This document shows, piece by piece, positions 44,026-53,972 of a DNA stretch of 64,000 nt. Below the pieces are notes generated by a model. It was given only the letters and a program-made list of their open reading frames with translations, searched no databases and had not been told where the DNA came from. The DNA comes from Sodalis ligni. GTDB lineage: Bacteria; Pseudomonadota; Gammaproteobacteria; Enterobacterales; Enterobacteriaceae. The stretch lies in contig NZ_CP075169.1 of the NCBI RefSeq assembly GCF_016865525.2, positions 682,337-746,336 of the forward strand, in the 5' to 3' direction. The position numbers and the translations under genes were made by a program. Every line of letters begins with the position of its first letter. Position 1 is the first letter of the stretch.

Positions 44026-45023
44026 TATGCCACCGTATCGGCACGGGAACGGTCAGCGGGGAAGACAACCCCGGTCTGGCGCCGTATCTCCGTCAGCAGT
44101 TTGGCCGTACTGCGGGATACTGCCAGGCCATCATGGTTGACGTCGCCATTTTCCACCAGCGCGGCGAACCGCTCCGCCTCGTATAGCATGGTATTGATAT
44201 GCTGCGGCTGGCTCAAATCCTGTTTGTTGCCGTTGCGCGGAACCAGGAAAAGCTGCTGGCATTCAGACATTTTCTCGATGACCAATGAACCGTCCTCTCC
44301 CTGGATTTCGCAGGGCAATACCGTTTGGCTGACTTTGGAGTGCAGCAATGTGACATCAAAATCACCGTAGTTCAGGCAGACCGTGCCATGGGCGTCAACG
44401 CCGCTTGCCAGAAGCGTCGCGCTGGCCTGCAAAGAATGGGGTTCGCCCCACAGCGCCACGGCGGCGGCCAGCATATAAAACCCGATATCCATAATCGAAC
44501 CGTTGGAGAAGGCCGGATTAAAGGTATTCGGCAGCTCGCCGTCCAGATATTTCTGGTAGCGGGAAGAGTACTGGCAGTAATTCAGCAGCGCCTTGCGAAC
44601 CTTGCCGATACGAGGCAATGCCTGTTGAAGCGCCAGGAAATTAGGTAAACTGACGGTTTTGAATGCCTCGAACAGCACCACCTGATGCTCCCGCGCGCAG
44701 GTTATCATCTGTTCCACTTCCCACAGGTTCGAGGCCAAGGGCTTTTCGCAAATGACGTGCTTTTTATTGCGCATAAACAGCAATGCCTGGGGGCAATGAA
44801 AAGAATTGGGACTGGCGATATATACCGCATCCACGGCATCGGATGCCGCCATTGCTTCCAGAGAGTCAAAATAATGTTCTACGGGATAATCCTTTCCCAT
44901 TTTTTGCGCTGCCGCGATATCCCGGGAATAGATAGCGGACAGTTTCAGTTTGCCGCTCTCATGGGCGGCATCGATAAATTGGCGAGTGATCCAATTGGTA
45001 CCTATCACAGCGAAGCGAATCAT
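44025..45023 (-). CDS. ygjR: Gfo/Idh/MocA-family oxidoreductase YgjR
   Basis: A 332-residue NAD(P)-dependent oxidoreductase with the N-terminal Rossmann motif VIGTNWI (about 6-12) and the family EKP motif at 93-95 (ICEKPLAS). It resembles E. coli YgjR, whose substrate is unknown; a sugar or polyol is likely. It is co-transcribed with the downstream amidotransferase gene. Confidence 0.9.
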   Translation of the reverse strand: MIRFAVIGTNWITRQFIDAAHESGKLKLSAIYSRDIAAAQKMGKDYPVEHYFDSLEAMAASDAVDAVYIASPNSFHCPQALLFMRNKKHVICEKPLASNLWEVEQMITCAREHQVVLFEAFKTVSLPNFLALQQALPRIGKVRKALLNYCQYSSRYQKYLDGELPNTFNPAFSNGSIMDIGFYMLAAAVALWGEPHSLQASATLLASGVDAHGTVCLNYGDFDVTLLHSKVSQTVLPCEIQGEDGSLVIEKMSECQQLFLVPRNGNKQDLSQPQHINTMLYEAERFAALVENGDVNHDGLAVSRSTAKLLTEIRRQTGVVFPADRSRADTVA

Positions 45024-45114
45024 ACCTAATTTTTACCCTACGCAATATTTGGATACCCTAGATTATCATGCTAACCAAATCAGGCCAATATTCCCTTAAT
45101 TCTCAAGATTGGGA

Positions 45115-45133
45115 GGAATTTGTCGACAAATCC
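45115..45133. promoter_or_regulatory. Palindrome in the ygjR divergent region
   Basis: atttgtcgacaaat (45118-45131) is a perfect 14-bp palindrome extended by ggaa and cc on its sides. It lies about 95 bp before ygjR and 137 bp before the divergent small gene, where an operator could serve both. I do not recognise the motif. Confidence 0.4.
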
Positions 45134-45269
45134 TATAGGGCAATGACGCCCGGTCGGACTACTATAGTCACCAAACGAGCCGGCCCTTTGCCCGCGCCGC
45201 CGCCATAAGGTTTGTTGGTTGGCCGGTCACTCGTTATACTTCGCTAAGGGTGAATTTTAAGGAACCATC

Positions 45270-45569
45270 ATGTTGTTGCAAGAGTTCGAAGTACGTATAA
45301 ATAATGCCTTAACGGAGCTTGAGCAAAGCTTTGCGCGACACCAGCGGCAATGGCAGCTGGATCGTGAGGCATTGCAACAGCAATTGGATCTGAGCATGCG
45401 GCGCGAGGCGAAACTGCGCGAGCAAAATGCATTACTGATAAGCCAGCTCAATAATCTCGACACGTCGCCCGATCGCAACCCGCTAATCCATAAGATTAAA
45501 ATACTCAGTGCGCACATTGATGCGCTGGCAAAGGATGCAGCGGCTTTTCGTCAATCTTGCCGCATGTGA
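45270..45569 (+). CDS. Small coiled-coil protein, unknown function
   Basis: I do not recognise this 99-residue protein with certainty. It is almost wholly helical. Residues about 8-60 form a coiled coil rich in Glu, Gln, Arg and Leu (TELEQSFARHQRQWQLDREA). It resembles short chromosomal proteins annotated as MbeD-like, but this is weak. AAGGAA precedes the ATG by 6 nt, and codon use resembles core genes. It is divergent from ygjR and convergent with the protease-like gene, with 2 bp between them. Confidence 0.65.
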   Translation: MLLQEFEVRINNALTELEQSFARHQRQWQLDREALQQQLDLSMRREAKLREQNALLISQLNNLDTSPDRNPLIHKIKILSAHIDALAKDAAAFRQSCRM

Positions 45570-45571
45570 CA

Positions 45572-46972
45572 TCACGCCGGCCCATGTTCTTGTTCCCTGT
45601 CTTTCTCCCGCTCTTTTTTACTGCGTTCTTTAAAGGTAACAGCTGGATCATTATTTCCCTTTCTACCAGGACCGGCGGGCGTCAGGGGAAATACGTTTCT
45701 CAGGTGAGTTCGCAGATTATTCCAAAGGGTCGGGGCAGGGCGGGTGTTCTTTTTTTCAAATACCACGGGCATGTCGTATGCCTGCGGCTTATAAAGCAGT
45801 TCAAGCATATCATCCCGGTCCTGCAAACCGTCGACATAGCCGTTTATCATACAATCCAGCACAAATTGAAAACGAAGCAGGGAGCTGGTGGTCCGTCTGC
45901 CTGCCTGCAACACGATGTCAAGAGTTTCCAAATGGACAATATAATTTTCGAACATCTCTCCCAGGAGTTTGGGTTCATCACGGGCGGCGTAGTGCGCAGA
46001 TAAGCACAGTTTGAAAAAGTTGTAGGTATGGAGGCCGCAGTCATTACTGTATTGAAACGGTTGGCGCAGAGTGATGATTTTCGCCTCCTCACCCGGCCCA
46101 ATCAGGCACTTAATCAATGCTGACTTATTATCATTTGTGTCGGGGGGGCTATTGCTGTCAAAAAGGGTAAAGTGATAACCCTCAGTCGTCTTGACGGCGA
46201 GGACTGCGCTGAAATGCCCGTCCGCCGCCCGTTGCGTGCTGTTATTAAGGGATGTGGACAGGATTGGGAACAGCAGTTTTTGCCCTGGAACAAGCCGCTT
46301 GAGTTTTTCCTTGGCGTTGTTTTTGAATAACACCGATTCGTCTTTGAGGTACTTGCCGAGATCAAAAGGGTCAATAGCCTCGTTCTCACTATACAGTAGC
46401 GTGCTGGAGAAAAAGATACCTTCTTTGTCCACGACGAGTAAGTGAATGGCGGTATCCAGTACCTGTCTGTCCATAGGATGGTAGGTGTGAGTCATGGGCG
46501 CAAGCGCCTTTGGAATTGTCAGAAAATGACCTATACTCTGATATAAATCCGTTAATTCAGTTAAGTCGTCGGCTAATCTGGCCATTTTTATATTGGACAA
46601 CGTCATGGCGCAGAGTCTGGCTTTGATTCTTGTATTCAAATGCTCAAGATTAATCTGCCGTCGGACGGCGGCATAAAATAACAGTGATGCGCTTTGGTAA
46701 ATCCTATCCCTTACCTGATTCCCCTGCCCCTCGCAGATCATAACGTCGTAAAGTTTTATCCCCAGAACGACTGATTTGCTGATGTCGCAAGGACCAAGCG
46801 GATTCGCTGGGGCAACGGGACACTGTTGCCATAGCTGGACAATAATGTCTGCTCTGGTACCTATATCCCCGTCATAGAACCTGTGCATTACCCTTCTTTC
46901 ATCGTTCCGACAACGAAAATCAAGAGTGGGTATGGCCTGGGATGCAAGGGAATTTCCATTCAAGTGAAGCAT
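45572..46972 (-). CDS. CE-clan cysteine protease/acetyltransferase-like protein, candidate effector
   Basis: A 466-residue protein I cannot name. The middle has the residue order of CE-clan enzymes (Ulp1, YopJ, ElaD/SseL): His253 in DGHFSAVLAV, Asp272 in FTLFDSNSPP, and Gln307 with Cys312 in FQYSNDCGLHTYNFF. Such enzymes are deubiquitinases, SUMO or NEDD8 proteases, or acetyltransferases, and are often secreted into host cells. The N-terminus has no signal peptide and the C-terminus is a charged Lys/Arg/Glu tail (about 437-466). AAGAGG precedes the ATG. The gene is alone beside AT-rich DNA, which suggests it was acquired. Activity and delivery are inference. Confidence 0.75.
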   Translation of the reverse strand: MLHLNGNSLASQAIPTLDFRCRNDERRVMHRFYDGDIGTRADIIVQLWQQCPVAPANPLGPCDISKSVVLGIKLYDVMICEGQGNQVRDRIYQSASLLFYAAVRRQINLEHLNTRIKARLCAMTLSNIKMARLADDLTELTDLYQSIGHFLTIPKALAPMTHTYHPMDRQVLDTAIHLLVVDKEGIFFSSTLLYSENEAIDPFDLGKYLKDESVLFKNNAKEKLKRLVPGQKLLFPILSTSLNNSTQRAADGHFSAVLAVKTTEGYHFTLFDSNSPPDTNDNKSALIKCLIGPGEEAKIITLRQPFQYSNDCGLHTYNFFKLCLSAHYAARDEPKLLGEMFENYIVHLETLDIVLQAGRRTTSSLLRFQFVLDCMINGYVDGLQDRDDMLELLYKPQAYDMPVVFEKKNTRPAPTLWNNLRTHLRNVFPLTPAGPGRKGNNDPAVTFKERSKKEREKDREQEHGPA

Positions 46973-47349
46973 ACAAGCCTCTTGGAAAATTTATTTAAGG
47001 ATATTTTCACTCTCTAAACCTGATTCAATTATTTATTAAATTCTTGTGATTATTTAAGTGAGATATAATTTAAAACTATTAGCTTAATATTTATCTGCCT
47101 ATTTACTAACTTTTCGCTTTTAGAAAACACCTTAAAAGAAGAGACGTAAACTGTGAATTAAAAATTAAGCCAATTTATAATTAACCGTCTGATACGGTAA
47201 GCTATGGTCATAACAAGCGGTTCGCCGAAATGTCGTAGGAGACGTTATCGTTTTTCAGATAATGTCAGCACAAATCGGTGTTTCAATATGGAAAGAAATT
47301 GCGCTTTACTGTGGATCTGCATCGATTGTTGGCTGCGACGAGGTTTATC
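46973..47349. other. AT-rich region upstream of the protease-like gene
   Basis: About 375 bp, very AT-rich between 46,990 and 47,190, holding the promoter of the protease-like gene on the minus strand. No tRNA, IS end or clear operator seen. Confidence 0.5.
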
Positions 47350-47544
47350 ATGAAAAATACGTCAGTTTCTACCGTAAGAGGCATGTTCTGGCAGCGCATC
47401 CGGGATAAATTCATCTTTCCGGCCCAGCGGGATCCCGCCATGGATGTTGCGCGCAGATTGGCCGCGTTTTTGCCCTTGGGGTGCTTATACGGCGTTGAAA
47501 TCGAAATGGAGTCCCTCGACCCGTCCCGCCATGACAGGGAGTAG
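47350..47544 (+). CDS. Possible small protein, unknown
   Basis: A 64-residue reading frame with GAGG 7 nt before its ATG and an even codon use. It shows VARRLAAFLPLGCLYGVEIEME but no recognised domain. It may be a remnant. The following 270 bp to the chemoreceptor gene hold only its promoter region. Confidence 0.3.
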   Translation: MKNTSVSTVRGMFWQRIRDKFIFPAQRDPAMDVARRLAAFLPLGCLYGVEIEMESLDPSRHDRE

Positions 47545-47814
47545 TCACTGCCTTCTGATGGTGGACGTCAGCATGATGCCAGTTATGATGACGTCCGTCC
47601 GTACAGGCGCCGGATGGCTGAATACTTAGTGTGCCCCCACGTTTATTTCTGCTCCTAAGCATAAAATTTTATAGTCAATTGCCGATAATAAAGCCATTGC
47701 CATTTTCGCCAGGCATATCTCCCCATGATAGGGCTTCGCTTAACGTTCACTGCAACTGAACGCTAACGTGACGCGGATCGCTCGTGGGCATGTGCTGTCA
47801 GGAAAAACAGCAAA

Positions 47815-49761
47815 GTGACATTGCAAGGGTGCTTGTATGAATTTTATAAAAATATAAAGATAAGAACGGCGGTGATGGTTATTCTTATTTTCTTCTCTTT
47901 GCTGTGGCTAGGCGTTTCCGCATATACCCTTTATTCCCTTAATCAAGTCAATCAAACCTTGCAGCTGAGCAACAACGAACAGCTAAACAGCGACATCATT
48001 AATGGCGCCAATGACCATTATTATCGTGTCGTCACGACATTGGAACGTGCGGCCCGCGCCGGACAATCCGGCGCCCGTGCCGATGCCGACATGGAGTTGG
48101 GCTCGGTGGCCTCGGAGCTGGAGCTTATCGACCAGGGTTTGACGCAGTTCAAAGGCATCGATCACGGCCAGCTGGATCCGCTGCTGGTGGATAAAATTTA
48201 CAACAGCTCGCTGCAGCTGCGTACCCTTGGCATACAGCCGCTCCTGCTGGCGGTAAAGGACGGGCGGTATGACGATTTCAACCAGGGTCTACACGACACC
48301 TATTTACCGCTGCGTAAGCAATTCACTTCGGTAATGCAGGAATACGACGGCGCGGTGGACGCTATCAAGAACGCATCCAATGAACGGATCGCCCTGTTGA
48401 CGACCCTGTGCCAACGGGCATTACTGGCGGCGCTGTTGGCCGGAGTGGTAATTTTGCTGTTTACAGATCGTTATCTTGTGCGTCATCTGGTGAGGCCGCT
48501 TAATGCCATTAAAGGGCATTTTCGGTCACTGGCCGCCGGTCAGCTCGGTTTCACCATCACCGATATGGGTCGCAACTGTGTCGGCGAACTTATTCCGTTC
48601 CTGCGTGACATGCAAACCCACTGGGTTAATACGGTAACGCAAATCCGCGGCAGCGCGGAATCCATCTACCAAGGCGCCGGCGAGATTTCCCAAGGCAATA
48701 CCGATCTTTCCTCGCGCACGGAGCAGCAGGCTTCCGCTCTGGAACAGACCGCCGCCAGTATGGAACAGCTCAACTCAACGGTAAAACACAACACAGAAAA
48801 TGCCCACCAGGCCAGTAAACTGGCGAAAGACGCCTCGGAGACCGCCAAGAAGGGCGGCATCATTGTCGAGGAAGTTGTGGCGACCATGGGCAGCATAGCC
48901 GCCAGTTCAAAGAAAATCGTCGAAATCATAGATGTTATCAACGGCATTGCTTTCCAGACCAATATTCTGGCCCTCAACGCGGCGGTGGAAGCAGCCCGGG
49001 CCGGCGAACAGGGCCGGGGATTCGCCGTGGTGGCGGGGGAAGTGCGCAGCCTGGCGCAGCGCAGCGGACAGGCGGCGAAAGAGATTCAAACCCTGATCGG
49101 CGAATCGGTGGAGCGCGTCGGTATCGGTTCTAAACAGGTTGCCAATGCGGGCGCCACTATGGGGGATATCGTCAAGGCCATCACCCATGTGACGGATATT
49201 ATGGGAGAAATCGCCTCTGCATCCGATGAGCAAGGTAAGGGAATTGCACAAATCGGCCAGGCGGTGACGGAAATGGATAGCGTTACCCAGCAAAATTCCT
49301 CGCTGGTACAAGAATCCGCCGCCGCCTCGGCGTCTCTGGAAGAGCAGGCCCATTATCTCACCGAAATGGTGGCGCTATTCCAACTGGCGCCGGTAACCAC
49401 CGTCCCGGGGCGAGCCAAGGCGCTGGTAGGTGAACTGGTGGCCCAGGACCGTTCGCAAATGGGGGAGCGGGCCGTGCAAAACCGTGCCGGAACATCCGCC
49501 GTTGAGCCGTTAGCGCAAGGCCGCGTCAGAACATCCTCCGTTGAGCCGTTATACCAGAGTCGGGTACGGGCAGCGGCGTCGATGCAGGCAGCTCAACGAG
49601 CCGGTAGCCTGAACGATGCGGCTACGGGACAGACCTTCGCAAGAATCCCGGCCAATGTTACGTCCGCTCAAAAACAGCGCAGGGCACCGGCTAAAAAGAC
49701 GCCGGCCGTGGTCGGCAAGCTTAAAAATTTGGCGCCGGACGCGAACTGGCAAACTTTTTAG
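47815..49761 (+). CDS. Methyl-accepting chemotaxis protein (Tsr-like) with NWQTF tether
   Basis: A 648-residue chemoreceptor. Membrane helices at about 17-40 and 196-217 enclose a four-helix-type ligand domain (about 41-195). A HAMP domain follows (about 218-270), then the methylation helices with the Gln/Glu-rich [18 protein letters not shown]. The hairpin tip has [20 protein letters not shown], a strictly conserved CheA/CheW contact. The last five residues, NWQTF, match the CheR/CheB docking pentapeptide NWETF. Between tip and tether lies a long linker with a repeated unit ([12 protein letters not shown] and [12 protein letters not shown]). The start is a GTG after AGGAAAA. No che genes are nearby. 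Confidence 0.93.
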   Translation: MTLQGCLYEFYKNIKIRTAVMVILIFFSLLWLGVSAYTLYSLNQVNQTLQLSNNEQLNSDIINGANDHYYRVVTTLERAARAGQSGARADADMELGSVASELELIDQGLTQFKGIDHGQLDPLLVDKIYNSSLQLRTLGIQPLLLAVKDGRYDDFNQGLHDTYLPLRKQFTSVMQEYDGAVDAIKNASNERIALLTTLCQRALLAALLAGVVILLFTDRYLVRHLVRPLNAIKGHFRSLAAGQLGFTITDMGRNCVGELIPFLRDMQTHWVNTVTQIRGSAESIYQGAGEISQGNTDLSSRTEQQASALEQTAASMEQLNSTVKHNTENAHQASKLAKDASETAKKGGIIVEEVVATMGSIAASSKKIVEIIDVINGIAFQTNILALNAAVEAARAGEQGRGFAVVAGEVRSLAQRSGQAAKEIQTLIGESVERVGIGSKQVANAGATMGDIVKAITHVTDIMGEIASASDEQGKGIAQIGQAVTEMDSVTQQNSSLVQESAAASASLEEQAHYLTEMVALFQLAPVTTVPGRAKALVGELVAQDRSQMGERAVQNRAGTSAVEPLAQGRVRTSSVEPLYQSRVRAAASMQAAQRAGSLNDAATGQTFARIPANVTSAQKQRRAPAKKTPAVVGKLKNLAPDANWQTF

Positions 49762-49946
49762 TCCCTCACTGAACAATCAGGGTAATGAACGCCCGGTCTC
49801 AGGGGCCGGGTAGGGTGGCGGTAAGTCTAATGGCCATGGTTTTAATTTCAGTTGGTAGGGGGGACTACTCGAGGGGAGAATATTGCAAAAGTGCAATTTT
49901 ACTACACTATTTGCAGATAATTTTTCTAATATGCTGGAATTTTTAA

Positions 49947-51111
49947 ATGAAAGTTAAGGGAATGAATGAAGGTTTCTTTGTTTTATTGTTAGTAATCAGT
50001 ACTATTGCTTTTATTCTTGTTCTTAAGGCTTATTACTCCGCAATTCTTTGGGCCGCAATCCTTGCCCTGCTTTTTATCCTATAAAACAAAGATAAGAGAA
50101 AACTCAAAGACAAAATGGACTGGCCTCTTTTATAACTATTATTTTTATTTGCCTCATTGTTTTCATACCTCTTTCATTAATCACAACCTCGCTTGCAATG
50201 GAATGCAATGATTTATATAACGCAGTTCAACATAACCAGATACCGTTTGCCACCATTTTCAACGGCGCCCTGGAGCACCTTCCCAAAAGAATGCAGGAAT
50301 ACATTTCCGTACACGATTTGAGCAATGTCACGACGCTGCAACACAAATTATCCGATGTATTTATGCGGGGGAGTCAAACGCTCGCCAACAGTGTGCTTTT
50401 GATCGGCGAGAGTACTTTTAGTTTCACGGTCAGCTTTGGCATTATGTTATATCTGATGTTTTTCTTTTTGAAAGATGGATCTCATCTTGTTAAATTGATC
50501 CTCGACTCGCTCCCTTTATCCAGATATATCAAACACCATCTGTTTGTAAAATTCGCCGCCGTAGCAAAAGCAACGGTAAAAGGGACTGTCATTGTCGCTC
50601 TTGTCCAAGGCGCCTTAGGCGCCATGGCGTTTTATATCGTGGGCGTTAAAGGAGTTATGCTTTGGGGCGCGCTGATGGCATTCCTTTCGCTCATTCCCGC
50701 TATTGGTTCAGCCATCATCTGGGCGCCCGTTGCTATCTATTTCTTCTTTGCCGGCGTTGTCTGGAAGGGCTTCTTTTAGTGGTATTTTTCGTCGTCATTA
50801 TTGGTTTGGTGGACAATATCCTCAGGCCGCTGCTCGTGGGTAAAGACACTAAATTGCCTGACTATGTGGTGCTTATCTCTACCCTTGGCGGCATGGCATT
50901 CTTCGGCCTTAATGGATTTATCATCGGCCCGCTGATTGCCTCCTTTTATCGCTTGTTGGAATTTACTCTCCGGCAGAGATCATCGGGGAATGTGGTAGAG
51001 ATAGATGAAGATATTATAACTGAAGCACAAGAAAGCGAAAATCTCATGGTACAGCAAGCAATAGATAAACTTGATAAAATCGAGAAAAGCGAAAGCATAG
51101 ACAAGCCTTAA
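49947..51111 (+). pseudogene. Frameshifted AI-2E-family (PerM-like) transporter
   Basis: Three reading frames together spell one protein of the AI-2E/PerM family, with several membrane helices. The first frame stops at 50082-50084. The second resumes around 50,130 (TIIFICLIVFIPLSLITTSL) and runs to the stop at 50777-50779. The third gives VVIIGLVDNILRPLLVG and GLNGFIIGPLIASFYRLLE to 51111. At least two frameshifts are needed, so it is very likely inactive, unless the sequence has errors. It precedes an IS630 element. Confidence 0.8.
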
Positions 51112-51270
51112 GGATATTTCCGGTCTATATGACCAGACACTATCCCTGCCAACGGCATTGCATCTTGGTTTTCAAACGTGTCCATAGGGCATCTTTGCTT
51201 CCAAAACATGTTCAACATGTATAGCATCATGCGTTATATGAGTTTCTATATAATGGTTGATGCCGAGGTC

Positions 51271-52419
51271 TAAATAACTGCGCCTAATAGTAGATCACCG
51301 AAGGGAACTCAATCCGGTTTGAGCGATCTGATCAATCGCCAAACATCACAAATCACCAACCGGACTGAGTTATGCCGATCATAGCACCCATACCCAGAAA
51401 TGAACGACGCCAGATGCAAAAAATTGTCCAGAAAACGGCAGATAAGAATCATGCCAGACGCCTTATCGCCATGTTGATGTTGCACCGGGGTGAATCGCTG
51501 ACTTGCGTTGCTAAAACCCTATGTGCCGCCCGTTCTTCCGTCGGACGCTGGATTAATTGGTTCACGTTATTTGGTATTGAAGGCCTGAAAAGTCTACCAC
51601 CGGGCCGTCAAAAAAAATGGCCTGTCGACGACATGCTGCGAATGCTCAATTTGCTTGTTCAGCGCTCCCCGCAAGATTTTGGCTATCTGCGCTCACGCTG
51701 GAGTACCGAGATGTTAACGATTGAAATTAATAAGTTATTTAACTCTACGTTGCATCCTGGCTCACTTCGCCGTTGGTTGCCAGGAGCCGGCATTGTCTGG
51801 CGCAGAGCGGCTCCGACCTTGCATATTCGGGATCCTCACAGGAAGAAAAGCTGGCTGCAATTGATGAGGCATTGGCAAAGAACAGTGCTGAACATCCCGT
51901 GTTTTACGAGGATGAAGTTGATATCGATCTCAACCCAAAATCGGCGCGGACTGGCAGAAAAAGGTCAGCAGAAACGCATCCCTACGCCGGGTAAAATGAA
52001 AACATTACCTTGCAGGTGCGCTGCATGCTGGAACGGGCAGAGTGGATTACGTGAGTGGAACACGTAAAACTCAGGCTTGTTCATCGATATGCTATGCCAG
52101 CTGAGAAGCACGTATCGCAGCGCCAAAACGATCACCCTTATTGTCGATAATTACATCATTCACAAAAGTAAAAAGACATTGAAGTGGTTGAAGAAGAATC
52201 CAAAATTTATTCTTATTTATCAGCCGATTTACTCGCCATGGGTGAACAAAATAGAGCTCTTATGGTTAGCATTACACGAAACGGTGACCCGCAATCATCA
52301 CTGTAAAACAATGTGGGAGTTACTAAAAAATGTCAGACAATTTATGAAAACCGCATCACCTTTCCCAGGCAACAAACCTGGACTAACAAAAGTGGAGCGG
52401 TAATAGGCGCAGTTATTTA
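51271..52419 (+). mobile_element. IS630-family insertion sequence, decayed
   Basis: Ends are clear inverted repeats: taaataactgcgccta (51271-51286) and taggcgcagttattta (52404-52419), with the flanking TA typical of IS630/Tc1-mariner target duplication. The length is about 1.15 kb, in the family range. The transposase inside is frameshifted. The right end lies 5 bp before the next gene start. Confidence 0.9.
51372..52403 (+). pseudogene. IS630-family transposase, frameshifted
   Basis: The first frame gives the helix-turn-helix part and middle (MLHRGESLTCVAKTLC and GLKSLPPGRQKKWP). At about 51,830 the frame changes: the DDE-region motif EHPVFYEDEVDIDLNPKSA is read in another frame. After about 51,990 the C-terminal ITLIVDNYIIHKSKKT and QPIYSPWVNKIELLW are in a further frame. 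With at least two frameshifts and a stop, it cannot transpose by itself. Confidence 0.9.
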
Positions 52420-52424
52420 GCTAT

Positions 52425-52928
52425 ATGAATTTGTACATGTTTTATCTGGGCGGCAATGCAGGCAAGTCTAATATCGAAGTTCACGACGTGCAGTTTGCCG
52501 CAGTGGAAACGCCTGGACAGGCCTGGCCGCTTTTGCGTGAAGCCTGGTATGGCGACAAAGACAAGATTCATCTTGACGGCTATACGATCATAAAGTGGAC
52601 CGACGGCTATGATGTCACGTTGTCCACCGAACCCTATCAGGGCAAACAGAAGCTCTTTTTCGTTAATGCCGGCGGATACCGGCCGGATACCCTGGCGGAA
52701 TTGCATGAGTTCGATCTGTTTGTGGCCGAGGACGCCGATGCCGCCAAAAGCCGGGCGCTAAAGACGCTGTTGCTCGGGATCGACCAGCAGCACAAGGATA
52801 ACCTGAAGGACGTTGATGACTGCCTGCTATTGGATAAGGTGGGGGGATTTTATCTGCATCTTCATGAGAACCCCAATGGCGAGCCGGCGAAGCCTGCCTG
52901 GCAAGGTTATTTGCCCATCGGGGAATGA
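52425..52928 (+). CDS. DUF1543 domain protein
   Basis: A 167-residue protein with the DUF1543 pattern: MFYLGGNAGKSNIEVHDVQF near the start and YGDKDKIHLDGY after it. Function unknown. It looks intact. The IS630 right end lies only 5 bp before its ATG, so its own promoter and ribosome site appear to have been replaced; no Shine-Dalgarno is visible. It may be weakly or never translated. Confidence 0.82.
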   Translation: MNLYMFYLGGNAGKSNIEVHDVQFAAVETPGQAWPLLREAWYGDKDKIHLDGYTIIKWTDGYDVTLSTEPYQGKQKLFFVNAGGYRPDTLAELHEFDLFVAEDADAAKSRALKTLLLGIDQQHKDNLKDVDDCLLLDKVGGFYLHLHENPNGEPAKPAWQGYLPIGE

Positions 52929-52967
52929 TGGGCGCCTGCCGGAACCAGGCGCGCCGGCGGTGATGGT

Positions 52968-53729
52968 TTATTTATCTGATAGGCTATTGGCTGCTTTTTC
53001 AATGAGCGCGGCGACCTTGCCTGGCTGCGAAATATACACGGCGTGGCTGCCTTTAACTTCCACAACCTGGCTTTTGGCCCTGCTCGCCATGAAGCGTTCC
53101 AGGTCGGGGTTGATGGATCGGTCTTGGGTGGCGACCAGTGTCCAGCTAGGTTTGGTCTTCCATGCGGGCTGCTCCGCTGGCGTGCCGAAAATGGCCGCGG
53201 CGGGCATTACCTGGGAACGGGCCATGAAACCGGCCTGGCTGGCGGATATATCGGCTGCGAAATCAGCATGATAAACCTTGGGGTCAAGATACAGGAAATG
53301 GTCGGGAGTAGCGGTAATGCCCTTGCTGGCCTGGGGAATTCTTCCCGCCAGGGCGCCCAGTGTTTCCCCTTTTTCCGGCTGGAAGGCGGCAATATAAACC
53401 AGCCCCGCCACCTGCGGATCCTGGCCCGCTTCGCTGATGATAAACCCGCCGTAGCTATGGCCTACCAGCAGCGTTTTACCCTGCTGTTGATGAATGACAC
53501 GCTGGGTGGCGGCCACGTCGTCAGCCAATGAGGTTTCCGGTTCTTGAACCAGCGAAACGTTGTAGCCTTTCTTATCCAGGATCCTAGTGACCGCCTGCCA
53601 GCCAGATGCATCGGCAAACGCGCCGTGCACCAGTACGATATTTTTTACCGGCTGGGCCTGTACCGCGCCTTGGGCCGAAAGTGAAAGCATGATGCCGGCA
53701 GCCAGCATACTCAGTGATCTTTTAAACAT
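52968..53729 (-). CDS. Secreted alpha/beta hydrolase
   Basis: A 253-residue alpha/beta hydrolase with a signal peptide (about 1-25, cleavage after VQA). Visible are the oxyanion HGAFAD (about 35-40), the nucleophile elbow GHSYGG (Ser92), and a C-terminal His in KGSHAVYIS. The ATG at 53729 is preceded by AGGAGA; an ATG at 53807 would place 26 residues before the signal peptide and is rejected. Substrate unknown. It is divergent from a MarR/OhrR-type regulator with palindromic sequences in between, so it is probably the regulated target. Confidence 0.9.
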   Translation of the reverse strand: MFKRSLSMLAAGIMLSLSAQGAVQAQPVKNIVLVHGAFADASGWQAVTRILDKKGYNVSLVQEPETSLADDVAATQRVIHQQQGKTLLVGHSYGGFIISEAGQDPQVAGLVYIAAFQPEKGETLGALAGRIPQASKGITATPDHFLYLDPKVYHADFAADISASQAGFMARSQVMPAAAIFGTPAEQPAWKTKPSWTLVATQDRSINPDLERFMASRAKSQVVEVKGSHAVYISQPGKVAALIEKAANSLSDK

Positions 53730-53819
53730 GATAAATCTCCTAAACAGGTAAATGGGTTGAAAACAGGCCTTGCCCGCTCGCGGTGTATCGTCTTCATTGC
53801 ACCGCATGATGATAATTGT

Positions 53820-53899
53820 TTATCGCGATAAGTATTGCTGCGATAGATAATGATGAAAGCGCAGGAGCGTGTCAAGCGATTTGTTATTGCGATAGATAA
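53820..53899. promoter_or_regulatory. Operator candidates between hydrolase and MarR-type genes
   Basis: A perfect 12-bp palindrome ttatcgcgataa is at 53820-53831. An 11-bp direct repeat gcgatagataa is at 53840-53850 and 53889-53899. The gap is the natural place for autoregulation by the MarR-type protein. Confidence 0.55.
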
Positions 53900-53972
53900 A
53901 ATCTGGATTTGTTGCTATGCTGATTGTCGACCTATCCATCTGACATCATGCAAAACAACCCTGGAGTCTGAA

